From CAZYAK01 sp964403335 (GTDB lineage Bacteria; Patescibacteriota; Gracilibacteria; Peribacterales; Peribacteraceae), in assembly GCA_964403335.1 (NCBI GenBank), contig CAYOFI010000002.1, forward strand, positions 102,005 through 166,004: a DNA stretch of 64,000 nt. The letters run 5' to 3'. The notes beneath the pieces are model-generated. The model was not told the origin of the DNA. It saw only the letters and a list, made by a program, of their open reading frames with translations, and did not search any database. Of this stretch, positions 48,276 through 57,479 are shown in pieces. Position 1 is the stretch's first letter; every line of letters starts with the position of its first letter. Made by a program: the position numbers and the translations under genes.

Positions 48276-50825
48276 ATGCATCCCCTTCTTCGCCGCTCCC
48301 TCGCGGCCGCAGTCGGTATCAGCATCACCATGGCGCTGTTGCCGGTCGCGTTCGGCGCAACGTTTACGGACGTGAATACTTCGACCCGCTATCGCGCCGC
48401 CATCGAAGCGCTGCAGGCAAAAGGAGTTCTTGAAGGCTACAGCGACGGCTCGTTCAAAGCCGGCAATTCCATCAATCGTGCCGAGTTTTTGAAAATCATT
48501 TTGGAAGCCCGCGGCACAACGATCGCGGAATTGACAGGGTGTTTTCCGGATGTGCAGAACGAGTGGTTCGCCAAGTACGTGTGCACCGCAAAGAAAGAAG
48601 GCATCGTGGAAGGAAACCCGGATGGACTCTATCACCCGGAGCGCGACATCAACTTTGTGGAAGCCGGAAAAATCCTGACGCTCGCGTTCAAGCAGGAAGT
48701 GCAAGGCAACTCGCCTGACTGGTACGAACCGTACGGTCGCGCGCTTGAATCCTCCAAAGCCATCCCCACGACAGTCGCCAAATTGGATGCGGCGCTCACG
48801 CGCGGAGAAATGGCCGAGATGATGTGGCGCTTGGATGAGAGCAAAACCGATCAGCCCACGAAAGGCTACCTGAACGTGAAGTATCCTGAAGTCGCCATCA
48901 ACTTAGCTTCGGATACGCCGCAGACTGCGAAGTCTTGCGTGGATTTGAAAGCATTCCGCGAGGAAGCGAGCAGATCCCAGGGCATGATGTACTACCGCGG
49001 TGGCGGTGTGATGTTGCAGGACGCAGTAGGAGCACCAGCTCCTGCGGCAGCAAATGAATCGAAAGCGACTATTCCTTCTACGGGAGGCGGAGGGGACGGC
49101 GGTTATTCACAGACCAACGTGCAGGTGGAAGGTGTCGATGAAGCCGACATTGTGAAGACTGATGGCGAGTATTTGTACATCGTCCGCAACGCGGAGAAGT
49201 CGACAGTTCGCATTGTGAAAGCAACGCCTTCAAACGGACTCCAGGAAGTCGCAAGCATCGATATCAGCTCGGAAGCAGAGGGTGCATACGCGCAGGATTT
49301 GTACATCGACGGCAACACGCTCGTCGTTATTGCGCAGCGTCAGGTCTATCACATTATGCGTGCAGGAGGTGCGGTGCAGGACAAAATGATCGCACCGGGT
49401 GAGTATTACCCCGGCAGCTGGTACGTGCCCCGCGTGGACGTGCGTCTCTATGATGTATCGAATGCCGCGTCTCCCAAAGAGACGCGCACGCTCAGCTTCG
49501 ATGGCTACTCCGTCTCCACCCGTCGCATCGGACAGAAGATGTACTTGGTCTTGAATCAGCCCACATACTGGGGCGGACCGATGCCTCTCTCGGCTACGGA
49601 AAAAGATCTGCTCCCGCAGATGGAAGACAGCTCCACCGGCAAGACGACTTCCGTCGCACGTTGCGCCGACGTTATGATTCTCCCGCGCGTGCCGCAGCCG
49701 CAATATCTGACGGTCGCGGTCGTCCCGACAAACTCCGCTACTGCTGAAATCCAAACATCCGTGGTCCTTGGCAACGCCGAGAACATCTACGCGTCGCTCA
49801 ATAACTTGTATGTCGCGAGCACAGAGTGGAATTACAACTGGGACGCAGTGAACCCTGCATCCACGGAAAAGACGAATGTCTTCCGCTTTGCCTTCACAGG
49901 CGACGGCGTGGAAATGAAGTCGCAAGGCTCCGTCCCCGGTCGCATCTTGAATCAGTTCTCCATGGATGAGAAAGACGCCACCTTCCGCATTGCCACTACA
50001 AAGTCCGACCAATGGCGCAGCAATGGCGAGACGGTTCCGTCCACTAACAACATGTATGTCTTGAACATGAACATGGAACAGACCGGAAAGATCGAAGACA
50101 TCGCTCCCGGCGAGCAGATCTACTCCGTGCGCTTCATGGGCGACCGCGCGTACATGGTCACGTTCAAAAAGATCGATCCGTTCTTCGTGATCGACCTCAA
50201 AGATCCGCGCGACCCCAAGATCCTGGGCAAATTGAAAATCCCCGGCTACAGCGATTATCTGCATCCTTATGATGAAAACCACATCATCGGATTCGGCAAA
50301 GACGCCGTGGAATCCAAGACCGGAGACTTCGCCTGGTACCAGGGCATCAAAATGGCGATGTTCGATGTGACGGACGTGAACAATCCCAAAGAGATGCACA
50401 CGGTGGTGATTGGTGACCGTGGCACGGACAGTCCGTTGCTGCACAACCATAAAGCTCTGCTCTTCGAAAAAGATCGTGGTTCGGCTGGGCTCACCACAGG
50501 CTTGCTCGCCTTCCCGATCCAGATCTCCAAGATCAGCGACGAGCAGAAGAAACAGAACGACGGCAGCGCCTATGGCACACCCGTCTTCCAGGGCGCCCAA
50601 GTCTACGACATCTCCCTCAAAGACGGCTTCACCCTCCGCGGCTCCATCACGCACGTAGACGACCCCAGCCGTTACGAGAAGTCCGGCGACTATTGGTACG
50701 GCGCAGGCGACGATGTGGAACGCATCGTGCGCATCGGAACGTCGCTCTACACCATTTCGCAGAAGGGTGTGCGGGCGCATGGGGAGGTGACGGTGAAAGA
50801 GGAGGGGCGGATGACGTTTAAGTGA
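48276..50825 (+). CDS. SLH-anchored surface protein with beta-propeller domain
   Basis: An 849-residue protein. Signal peptide (1-28), three SLH repeats (about 30-200: FTDVNTSTRYRAAIEALQAK with GYSDGSFKAGNSINRAEFLK; GCFPDVQNEWFAKYVCTAKK with GNPDGLYHPERDINFVEAGK; then ALTRGEMAEMMWRLDES), a Gly-rich spacer near 270, and a C-terminal beta-propeller-type domain. The propeller family signature is TNVQVEGVDEADIVKTDGEY, followed by repeated blades such as LYDVSNAASPKE and MFDVTDVNNPKE. It would sit on the outer wall; the ligand is unknown. Confidence 0.88.
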   Translation: MHPLLRRSLAAAVGISITMALLPVAFGATFTDVNTSTRYRAAIEALQAKGVLEGYSDGSFKAGNSINRAEFLKIILEARGTTIAELTGCFPDVQNEWFAKYVCTAKKEGIVEGNPDGLYHPERDINFVEAGKILTLAFKQEVQGNSPDWYEPYGRALESSKAIPTTVAKLDAALTRGEMAEMMWRLDESKTDQPTKGYLNVKYPEVAINLASDTPQTAKSCVDLKAFREEASRSQGMMYYRGGGVMLQDAVGAPAPAAANESKATIPSTGGGGDGGYSQTNVQVEGVDEADIVKTDGEYLYIVRNAEKSTVRIVKATPSNGLQEVASIDISSEAEGAYAQDLYIDGNTLVVIAQRQVYHIMRAGGAVQDKMIAPGEYYPGSWYVPRVDVRLYDVSNAASPKETRTLSFDGYSVSTRRIGQKMYLVLNQPTYWGGPMPLSATEKDLLPQMEDSSTGKTTSVARCADVMILPRVPQPQYLTVAVVPTNSATAEIQTSVVLGNAENIYASLNNLYVASTEWNYNWDAVNPASTEKTNVFRFAFTGDGVEMKSQGSVPGRILNQFSMDEKDATFRIATTKSDQWRSNGETVPSTNNMYVLNMNMEQTGKIEDIAPGEQIYSVRFMGDRAYMVTFKKIDPFFVIDLKDPRDPKILGKLKIPGYSDYLHPYDENHIIGFGKDAVESKTGDFAWYQGIKMAMFDVTDVNNPKEMHTVVIGDRGTDSPLLHNHKALLFEKDRGSAGLTTGLLAFPIQISKISDEQKKQNDGSAYGTPVFQGAQVYDISLKDGFTLRGSITHVDDPSRYEKSGDYWYGAGDDVERIVRIGTSLYTISQKGVRAHGEVTVKEEGRMTFK

Positions 50826-50912
50826 AAGGAAACCGAAGAATGAAAAGAAACCGAGGGAACCGAGGATTATCCGCTCCTCGGTTTCTTCGGTTTCGTCGGT
50901 TTCCTCAAAATC
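50826..50912 (+). terminator. Word-repeat hairpin between the propeller gene and folD
   Basis: Repeats of GAAACCGA on the left (GGAAACCGAAG, GAAACCGAGGGAACC) face repeats of TCGGTTTC on the right, forming a long imperfect hairpin that probably ends the upstream transcript. Confidence 0.5.
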
Positions 50913-50915
50913 CTC

Positions 50916-50921
50916 TATACT
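50916..50921 (+). promoter_or_regulatory. -10 box of folD, leaderless spacing
   Basis: TATACT, then ACAACC, then ATG 50928. Confidence 0.55.
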
Positions 50922-50927
50922 ACAACC

Positions 50928-51776
50928 ATGTCCGCCCTCCTCCTCTCCGGCAAAGAAGTCTCCGCCGCCATTCTGGAGACCTTAAAAGACCGGGTAAAAA
51001 AACTGGATCCCAAGCTCGTCGTGGTCCAGGTGGGCGATGATCCGGCGAGCGCCAGTTACATCAAACAAAAACTGAAGAGCTGGGAGGCAGTGGGCATGCG
51101 CCACGAACACATGCACTTGAAGGAAGGCACGACAAAGAAAGAATTATTCGCGTTGATCGACAAATTAAATGTCGACTCCGATGTCACAGGCTTCATCGTC
51201 CAGTTGCCGCTCCCCAAACATTTGCAGGAATTCGTGCCGCAGGTGATCAAGGCTATTGATCCGAAAAAAGATATCGATGGATTCGGCGCGTATAACTTGG
51301 GAAAGATGTTTCTCTCCGTCGAGTTTGAACATCTTCCGCCTGCAACGCCGTCCGGTGTGATTCAGATGCTTGAGCACTACAAAATCGATGTCGAAGGCAA
51401 GCATGCTGTCATTGTCGGACGCAGCAACATTGTTGGAAAACCTTTGGCCATCATGTTGCTGAATCGCGGCGCAACGGTGACGGTCGCGCACAGCAAAACT
51501 GCGGATTTGGGGGCGATCACCCGTCAGGCCGACATTCTCTGTGTGGCTGTGGGAAGGGCAAACTTAATCACTGCAGACATGGTCAAACCAGGAGCCGTCG
51601 TGATTGATGTCGGGATGAACCGGGTGGATGGAAAACTGTGCGGGGATGTCGATTTTGAAGCGGTTAAAGAAGTCGCCTCGGCCATTACACCGGTCCCGGG
51701 GGGGGTGGGACCTCTGACGGTGGCCAGCCTCATCAGAAACTGCATACGCGCCAAGGAAAGACAGTTAGACGAGTAA
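50928..51776 (+). CDS. folD: Methylenetetrahydrofolate dehydrogenase/cyclohydrolase
   Basis: FolD interconverts methylene-, methenyl- and formyl-tetrahydrofolate with NADP. The 282-residue length is normal. Seen: VVVQVGDDPASASYIKQKLK with the catalytic Lys, VTGFIVQLPLPKHL, DPKKDIDGFGAYNLGKM, PATPSGVIQMLEHY, HAVIVGRSNIVGKPLAIMLL, VIDVGMNRVDGKLCGDVDF and TPVPGGVGPLTVASLIRN. It supplies one-carbon units for purine and thymidylate synthesis, in line with purF and purD downstream. Confidence 0.97.
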   Translation: MSALLLSGKEVSAAILETLKDRVKKLDPKLVVVQVGDDPASASYIKQKLKSWEAVGMRHEHMHLKEGTTKKELFALIDKLNVDSDVTGFIVQLPLPKHLQEFVPQVIKAIDPKKDIDGFGAYNLGKMFLSVEFEHLPPATPSGVIQMLEHYKIDVEGKHAVIVGRSNIVGKPLAIMLLNRGATVTVAHSKTADLGAITRQADILCVAVGRANLITADMVKPGAVVIDVGMNRVDGKLCGDVDFEAVKEVASAITPVPGGVGPLTVASLIRNCIRAKERQLDE

Positions 51777-51823
51777 ATCATGAGTTTAGCGAAGAACCCG
51801 ATTGCGCGAATTGGAATTTTGCG

Positions 51824-51829
51824 TACAAT
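51824..51829 (+). promoter_or_regulatory. -10 box upstream of purF
   Basis: TACAAT, 89 nt before the purF ATG (51919). Six bases after it is a GTG that opens an 18-codon frame ending in TGA at 51890-51892. So the purF mRNA may carry a leader with a short peptide. Confidence 0.35.
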
Positions 51830-51918
51830 TCCCCCGTGGAAGCCCTATCCACCGCAATCCGGCAGTCGCCAACTCGGCGAAGCCGTGCTTGAGCGTTCCT
51901 GTTTTCCCGTCCCATCCT

Positions 51919-53424
51919 ATGTGCGGCATTCTTGGAGTCTCCGGCTATCGCGACGTCATTCAAGACCTCTATGACGGACTGATCGTGCTGCAGCACCGAG
52001 GGCAAGACGCGGCGGGCATCGTGACGTATGACAGTCAGTTTCATCTGAAAAAGAGCAACGGAATGGTTCGCGATGTGTTTCACGCCAGCTCCTTACAACG
52101 TCTGAAGGGTCCCATGGGCATCGGCCACGTCCGTTATCCGACGGCGGGCTGCAACAGCGAATTCGAGGCGCAGCCGTTCTTCGTGAACTCTCCTTTCGGT
52201 ATAGCGCTTGCACACAACGGAAACCTCACCAACGCCACGCAACTCGCGAAAGAAATCAAAGAACAGGATTACCGCCACCTCAACACCACCTCCGACTCCG
52301 AAGTCCTCCTCAATATTTTCTCACTCGCGCTCCGCAAGCAGCGCCCCACCAACCTCACGCCCGACCACATCTTCCGCGCGGTAAAGACCGTACATCGCCG
52401 CTGCAAGGGAGCGTATTCCGCGGTGGTCCTCATCGGCGGCCACGGCATTGTGGGGTTCCGCGACCCGCATGGTATCCGTCCGCTGCAGCTGGGCAAACGC
52501 AAATATGGCATGAAAGAGGAATACATGATCGCCTCCGAAAACACCGTCTTCAAAGCCTTGGATTTCGAATTCGTCCGCGATATTAAACCCGGTGAGGCCG
52601 TCTTCATCGACCGACACAATCATCTCCATACGCGCGTCTGCAAGAAAGGTGAACTCTCGCCCTGTTTGTTTGAGTGGGTGTATCTCGCAGCTCCGGATTC
52701 GACTATTGATGGCGTGAACGTCTACAAGGCCCGCGTCCGTATGGGCGAAGCGCTGGCCGACAAAATCCGCAAGAGCGGCATCAAGATCGATTCCGTCATC
52801 CCCATCCCCGATACCGGCCGCCCCGCAGCCGCAGGTTTGGCCGATAAACTGCGAGTCCGTTACCGCGAAGGCTTCGTGAAAAACCGCTATATCGGCCGCA
52901 CCTTCATCATGCCCGGACAAGAAGTCCGCAAGCGGTCGCTGAACTTCAAACTCCACCCCATCGACCTGGAATTTGCAGGCAACAGCGTACTGCTTGTGGA
53001 TGATTCCATTGTCCGCGGGAATACGTCCCGGAAAATCGTGGAGATGGCCCGCAAGGCCGGCGCCAAAAAAGTCTATTTCGCATCCGCCTCGCCCCCCATC
53101 ATCAGCCCCGACCCGTACGGCATCGACCTGCCGACGACGACCGAACTGATCGCCGCGCATCACTCCGTCGATGAGATTTGCAAAATGATCGGTGCGGACG
53201 GACTCTTTTATACCGACGTCAAAGACCTGCACGACGCCATCCAGGTGGGTAACCCGCACATCAAGAAGTTCTCCGAAGGCTGTTTCACGGGCAAATATCC
53301 CACGCCGGAAGTGACTCCCAAGCTCCTCAAATCTTTGGGCGGCACGCGCAATGAAACGCGCGCGAATTTCCAGGAGGATGATCAATTAACGGGTGAGCAA
53401 TCAAGGATGGCGGCGTTGGTATAA
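51919..53424 (+). CDS. purF: Amidophosphoribosyltransferase
   Basis: PurF makes phosphoribosylamine from PRPP and glutamine, the first purine step. ATG 51919 is required because the catalytic nucleophile is Cys2 after Met removal (MCGILGVSGYRDV); upstream starts would bury it. That gives 501 residues. Seen: LQHRGQDAAGIVTYD, GHVRYPTAGCNS, ALAHNGNLTNA, DPHGIRPLQLGK, then the PRTase motif VLLVDDSIVRGNTSRKIVEM. It follows folD and precedes the PRTase-like gene and purD. Confidence 0.97.
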   Translation: MCGILGVSGYRDVIQDLYDGLIVLQHRGQDAAGIVTYDSQFHLKKSNGMVRDVFHASSLQRLKGPMGIGHVRYPTAGCNSEFEAQPFFVNSPFGIALAHNGNLTNATQLAKEIKEQDYRHLNTTSDSEVLLNIFSLALRKQRPTNLTPDHIFRAVKTVHRRCKGAYSAVVLIGGHGIVGFRDPHGIRPLQLGKRKYGMKEEYMIASENTVFKALDFEFVRDIKPGEAVFIDRHNHLHTRVCKKGELSPCLFEWVYLAAPDSTIDGVNVYKARVRMGEALADKIRKSGIKIDSVIPIPDTGRPAAAGLADKLRVRYREGFVKNRYIGRTFIMPGQEVRKRSLNFKLHPIDLEFAGNSVLLVDDSIVRGNTSRKIVEMARKAGAKKVYFASASPPIISPDPYGIDLPTTTELIAAHHSVDEICKMIGADGLFYTDVKDLHDAIQVGNPHIKKFSEGCFTGKYPTPEVTPKLLKSLGGTRNETRANFQEDDQLTGEQSRMAALV

Positions 53425-53445
53425 GCGAATAATCCGGAATTATGC

Positions 53446-53451
53446 TATAAT
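53446..53451 (+). promoter_or_regulatory. -10 box of the PRTase-like gene
   Basis: TATAAT, then eight bases, then ATG 53460. Confidence 0.55.
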
Positions 53452-53459
53452 AATACATT

Positions 53460-54560
53460 ATGGCTTTTCCGAATGATGTACCGGCTGATGCTGAAACACC
53501 GCCTGACGGTGAACTAGGCGCTGTACCGAGCACATCATCCGTTCTTACCGGAACGAGCAATGACGTACATGAGCGCATGCACGCCACCGTTGAGCATACC
53601 CGTTTCGTGAAGGACGGACCTACACTCCAGAGTGTTTTGCATGGGGAAGTTGATCGCAACAATCTTGTGTCTTCGTTCACGCGAGACGCGGAATATCGAA
53701 AAGTTGAACGTATATTTACGGAAAGAGAAGGCCTGGAAAACCTCGATACTTTCCTTCAATCCGTCTGTGATACGGCCGCGGAACAAGGGGATGACAAAAT
53801 ACTTTCATTGGCAAACGCGCTCCGGGAAAAATTGGTTTTTATCGGTGAGTGGGAGTTGCAGGAAGCGATCGATGGCTTTGCCCGGCGCGCGATGGACATG
53901 GCAAAATCTGGCAAGAACGTCTATTTGTTTTGCCCCACGTTTCGGTCGGAGCAATACATAACAATACGCATTTTGGAGCGGATACACGAATTGACAGTCC
54001 TCGAACCCGATCTCCGCAGACATATTCGCCTTTCCAAAAATCAGTATGAGATTGCACAGGAAGTTCTGAAAAATCCCAACCAATCCACCGTTATCATCCC
54101 GGATGATTTCGCCGTAAGCGGATCCCGTATACAGGGATTTGCCCAAGAGATGATAAAGGGTTTCTTAAAAGCGGAGATTTCCTTGGAGAAAGCCGCTCCA
54201 TTCATTGAAATATTCCTCGTCGCCGCGAACAAAAAGCACGCAGGTAAATTTTGCGTGCGGCAAGAAGACGTCAGTGCGCCGCTCCGGGCATTCTGCCATT
54301 TTGGCATTCCAAACACTCCGGAAGTATTCACGCAGACAGCCGTGACCGGCAGCCACTCGTCCGTGGATTACGGTTTTGAAAATCCGATAGAGGAATTGCA
54401 TGTATTCATGCAGCAATGTGGCAAAAGAATCCAATTACCCCTTTTGCACACCATAAAAAGGCCCTATGAATATAGTATGGAAAAACCAGGAACATATGCC
54501 AATCGGGAATTGCAGCACACATGGGAGAACCTCTTACGCGAGTACGATCTCAAGAGCTAA
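53460..54560 (+). CDS. Phosphoribosyltransferase-like protein between purF and purD
   Basis: A 366-residue cytoplasmic protein. The segment STVIIPDDFAVSGSRIQGFA looks like the PRPP-binding loop of type I phosphoribosyltransferases (hydrophobic strand, DD, then S/TG). It is preceded by a strand-helix region NVYLFCPTFRSEQYITIRIL. The N-terminal 130 residues are charged and helical, unassigned. It lies 36 bp after purF, with its own -10 box, and 9 bp before purD. A link to purine or PRPP metabolism is inferred from position only. No recognised family. Confidence 0.6.
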   Translation: MAFPNDVPADAETPPDGELGAVPSTSSVLTGTSNDVHERMHATVEHTRFVKDGPTLQSVLHGEVDRNNLVSSFTRDAEYRKVERIFTEREGLENLDTFLQSVCDTAAEQGDDKILSLANALREKLVFIGEWELQEAIDGFARRAMDMAKSGKNVYLFCPTFRSEQYITIRILERIHELTVLEPDLRRHIRLSKNQYEIAQEVLKNPNQSTVIIPDDFAVSGSRIQGFAQEMIKGFLKAEISLEKAAPFIEIFLVAANKKHAGKFCVRQEDVSAPLRAFCHFGIPNTPEVFTQTAVTGSHSSVDYGFENPIEELHVFMQQCGKRIQLPLLHTIKRPYEYSMEKPGTYANRELQHTWENLLREYDLKS

Positions 54561-54569
54561 TATCGGAGC

Positions 54570-55913
54570 ATGAACATCCTCCTTGTCACCTCCTCGGCCC
54601 GCGGACACGCCATTGCCGATGCTCTAAGCCGCAGCGCCCACAAACCCAACATCATCCACGTGTGTGCCTCGCGCAACCCGGGTATCCGGAAAATCGCAGG
54701 CGAGCAGCATATAGTCGACATTATGAATTTTCCGGCTGTGTTGGAGATCGCTAAAAAGACGAAACCGGAGTTTGCGTTCATCGGCCCGGATGATCCAATC
54801 GGCGGAGGACTTGCAGATGCACTGGAGACAATCGGCGTGCCATCCGTCGCACCGAAGAAAGCGCTTGCACGAGTCGAAAGCAGCAAGGGCTTTACTCGAG
54901 AACTGATGGATAAATACCATATCAGCGCGTCTCCAAAATTCCATGTTTTCAAACGTCGTCCTGAAACTACTGCGCCAGAAAAAGCTGAAATTCGCGCATA
55001 CATTGAGAATGTGCTTAGAGGTGAATATGTCGTGAAGTACGATGCGCTGAAGGGCGGAAAGGGTGTGAAAGTGAGCGGCGAACATCTGGCGTCGATTGAC
55101 GAAGGCGTCGCATATGCGATCGAATGTCTGGATGAATGCGGACGTGTGGTGATCGAAGAAAAATTGATCGGCGTCGAATTCAGTCTGCTGAGTTTCGTCT
55201 CCGGATCAAAAACCGCAGACATGCCAGCGGTCCAAGATCACAAGCGCGCATTTGAGGGTGATACAGGACCGAACACGGGAGGCATGGGCACGTACACGGA
55301 TGCCGATCACTCACTGCCGTTCCTGACCACACTCGATCTCAAACGCGCATCTGAGCTCAACAAATCGATGGCGGAAGCGCTACAAAAAGAATGTGGCGAG
55401 CCGTATAAGGGAATTCTGTATGGAGGATTTATCGCAACGCGAGATGGCGTGAAAGTCATTGAATACAACGCTAGATTTGGTGATCCCGAAGCCCTGAACA
55501 TCCTCCCGCTTCTGGAAACGGATTTCGTGGACGTTTGCAGATCGATCATCGATGGATCACTCGATGCATCGAAAGTCTCGTTCGCCAAGAAGGCTACTGT
55601 CTGCAAATACATCGTTCCGAAAAGTTATCCGGATCGCAAAGACGAGAAAGGCCAGCCCGTCACATTCCCCTCTTCGATCCCGGATAGCGCACGCATCTAC
55701 TACGGTGACATTGCTGAAGCAGAAGACGGATCGCTAAAACTCGGTGGTTCGCGAACGGCGGGCATCGTGGGCATTGCGGATTCGATCACTGCCGCGGAAA
55801 AGATCGCGGAAGATCTGTGTGCGCAGGTAAAAGGCCCCGTGCGGTTTCGGAGTGATATTGGGACGGATGCGCTGATTGCGAAGCGTATGGAGATGATGCG
55901 TACACTCCGCTGA
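54570..55913 (+). CDS. purD: Phosphoribosylamine-glycine ligase
   Basis: PurD joins phosphoribosylamine, the PurF product, to glycine with ATP. 447 residues, close to the usual length of about 430. Seen: an atypical N-terminal loop SSARGHAIADALSRS instead of GGREHAL, FIGPDDPIGGGLADALETI, YVVKYDALKGGKGVKVSGEH (ATP-grasp), then DHKRAFEGDTGPNTGGMGTY and IEYNARFGDPEALNILPLL. It lies 9 bp after the PRTase-like gene. TAATAT lies 6 nt before ATG. Confidence 0.94.
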   Translation: MNILLVTSSARGHAIADALSRSAHKPNIIHVCASRNPGIRKIAGEQHIVDIMNFPAVLEIAKKTKPEFAFIGPDDPIGGGLADALETIGVPSVAPKKALARVESSKGFTRELMDKYHISASPKFHVFKRRPETTAPEKAEIRAYIENVLRGEYVVKYDALKGGKGVKVSGEHLASIDEGVAYAIECLDECGRVVIEEKLIGVEFSLLSFVSGSKTADMPAVQDHKRAFEGDTGPNTGGMGTYTDADHSLPFLTTLDLKRASELNKSMAEALQKECGEPYKGILYGGFIATRDGVKVIEYNARFGDPEALNILPLLETDFVDVCRSIIDGSLDASKVSFAKKATVCKYIVPKSYPDRKDEKGQPVTFPSSIPDSARIYYGDIAEAEDGSLKLGGSRTAGIVGIADSITAAEKIAEDLCAQVKGPVRFRSDIGTDALIAKRMEMMRTLR

Positions 55914-55915
55914 TT

Positions 55916-57352
55916 TCACTTCACCATAAGTCTCTCTATCTTTTCTCGCGACCTCCGACGCGCAAGTTGCAAATTCTGTTTTGTCAGATCTGTGCCACGT
56001 ACAAGAGCGACGACATAATCCATCAATCGATCAAACTCCGCCCCTACGAAGTAACTGCCGGCAGGGATACACCCTCCGGCCTCCGCGCCGCCCCAGGCAG
56101 GATCTTCGATTGCCGGCGGGTGGGATTGTCCCAATTTTGCATGCTGCTGCAACAAGGCATGAAGAATGTAATCCAGCGAGCATCTGGAGTTCCGGGATCG
56201 GAATTTCTCCGCACTGTTGAGAAGATAATAGAATTTCGCGAACGGAAACGACGATTGCTCCTGCTGATCTTGCTTAGGCCAATATGCAACCGAAAACATC
56301 TTTCGGCCTTCAGGGTTCGGTCTGCCTTCAAAAATAACCAGCTCATGCACGCTGCGCTTGCGCACGTTCACTCTGCCGTCCGGCTGCGTGCCGGACACAA
56401 GCGTCCATCCATCCTTGGAAATCATTGTACCAGGATCATCTTTCAAGTCGACGCCACTGTCATTTCCCGCCAGATACGCAGCCAGACCCACATCGATTCC
56501 CTTGAAAATCTCCTCGACTTTGTCCGGGTGCATCGTCAAAAATTCTCTTTTCAGATGGTTCATTTCGCCCAACACTTTTTTAAGGATTCTTCGGTCATTC
56601 TCCTCCACGTTCAAAGGACCACCCACCCACACATCCATCTTCCCTGCCACAACGACAATATTGTGCAAGCGGGTTCCAGAAGCGAACAACGCGCGGATTT
56701 GCGCGTCATTCAATCCGGCAATCGCCGCATTTTCCACGATTTTTCCGAGCGCGCGCACCATGGCGCAATCTTCATCGGGACACCTGTTGAAAAAGAGATT
56801 CATGATGATTCTCCCGCTGCTGTCCCGGAATGCCTCCACACCCCTGGCCGCAATAATCTCGCAAAATTGTTGGCACGCAGCGCGCTGCGTGTAGCGGGAA
56901 ACCTTGCTTGATCCGGCATGATGATCCACAGCAATGCGATCGTCCGGCAACGGAATATATTCTTCATTGCCGTCCCGTTGCACACGCATGACGTTTTCTT
57001 CGTCCCATTCGCTTCCCGTATCAGAAAGCAAAACAAAGCCGTCCGCAGCGACTCCATTCTCGAAATACTCGAAGTCCCTGAACTCTTCCGGTGTGGCAGT
57101 GAGATGTGGAGCTATAACGGTTTTCAGTCCCGGTTGATTGAGCAGATACCGCAAACGCATCTGCTCACCCTTCGAAAGTTCTCCTAAACTTTTCACATTC
57201 AGTTTTATTGTTTTTCTGTCTGCAGACACTGTGAGAAGTTCCCGTGAATCCGGCACGGTCTCCTGCGCAACTGGGGGCCTACGACATTCTTCTAAAACAG
57301 CTAGTGGGGGCTCTTTCTCCATAGGGTCCGACGGATAGTACTCCGTTGGCAA
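55916..57352 (-). CDS. Uncharacterised protein with a DHH-like motif
   Basis: A 478-residue protein. TTG 57352 is the likely start: TAGACA, 17 bp, CATAAT, then 5 nt to TTG. ATG 57322 is an alternative. The segment RIAVDHHAGSSKVSRYTQ resembles the DHH motif of DHH-family phosphoesterases, preceded by FVLLSDTGSEWDEENVM and followed by NLFFNRCPDEDCAMVRAL. A later part, MDVWVGGPLNVEENDRRILK, and the C-terminal ARRRSREKIERL are unassigned. It converges on purD with a 2-bp gap. A phosphoesterase role is only a suggestion. Confidence 0.5.
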   Translation of the reverse strand: MPTEYYPSDPMEKEPPLAVLEECRRPPVAQETVPDSRELLTVSADRKTIKLNVKSLGELSKGEQMRLRYLLNQPGLKTVIAPHLTATPEEFRDFEYFENGVAADGFVLLSDTGSEWDEENVMRVQRDGNEEYIPLPDDRIAVDHHAGSSKVSRYTQRAACQQFCEIIAARGVEAFRDSSGRIIMNLFFNRCPDEDCAMVRALGKIVENAAIAGLNDAQIRALFASGTRLHNIVVVAGKMDVWVGGPLNVEENDRRILKKVLGEMNHLKREFLTMHPDKVEEIFKGIDVGLAAYLAGNDSGVDLKDDPGTMISKDGWTLVSGTQPDGRVNVRKRSVHELVIFEGRPNPEGRKMFSVAYWPKQDQQEQSSFPFAKFYYLLNSAEKFRSRNSRCSLDYILHALLQQHAKLGQSHPPAIEDPAWGGAEAGGCIPAGSYFVGAEFDRLMDYVVALVRGTDLTKQNLQLARRRSREKIERLMVK

Positions 57353-57479
57353 AGAGCATTATGGAACTATTAAAAGTTCTGTCTATTATTGACGAGCTGA
57401 GCATCGAGTTTTTGGCTTACCATTGCGAAAATTACTATTTCATGTTTTTAGATACTTTCCAGGGAAAATATTGAACACA

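Noticed and set aside
49230..50780. 516-codon open frame opposite the beta-propeller gene
   Set aside because: Shadow of a gene with strong domain evidence.
51802..51918. Upstream ATG at 51802 as the start of purF
   Set aside because: It would add 39 residues before Cys2, the N-terminal nucleophile that must be exposed for glutaminase activity.
57361..57474. 37-codon open frame starting ATGGAACTATTAAAAG between the DHH-like gene and prfA
   Set aside because: It overlaps the -10/-35 region of the DHH-like gene, and no promoter of its own or family is seen. Small-ORF conservation would be needed to accept it.
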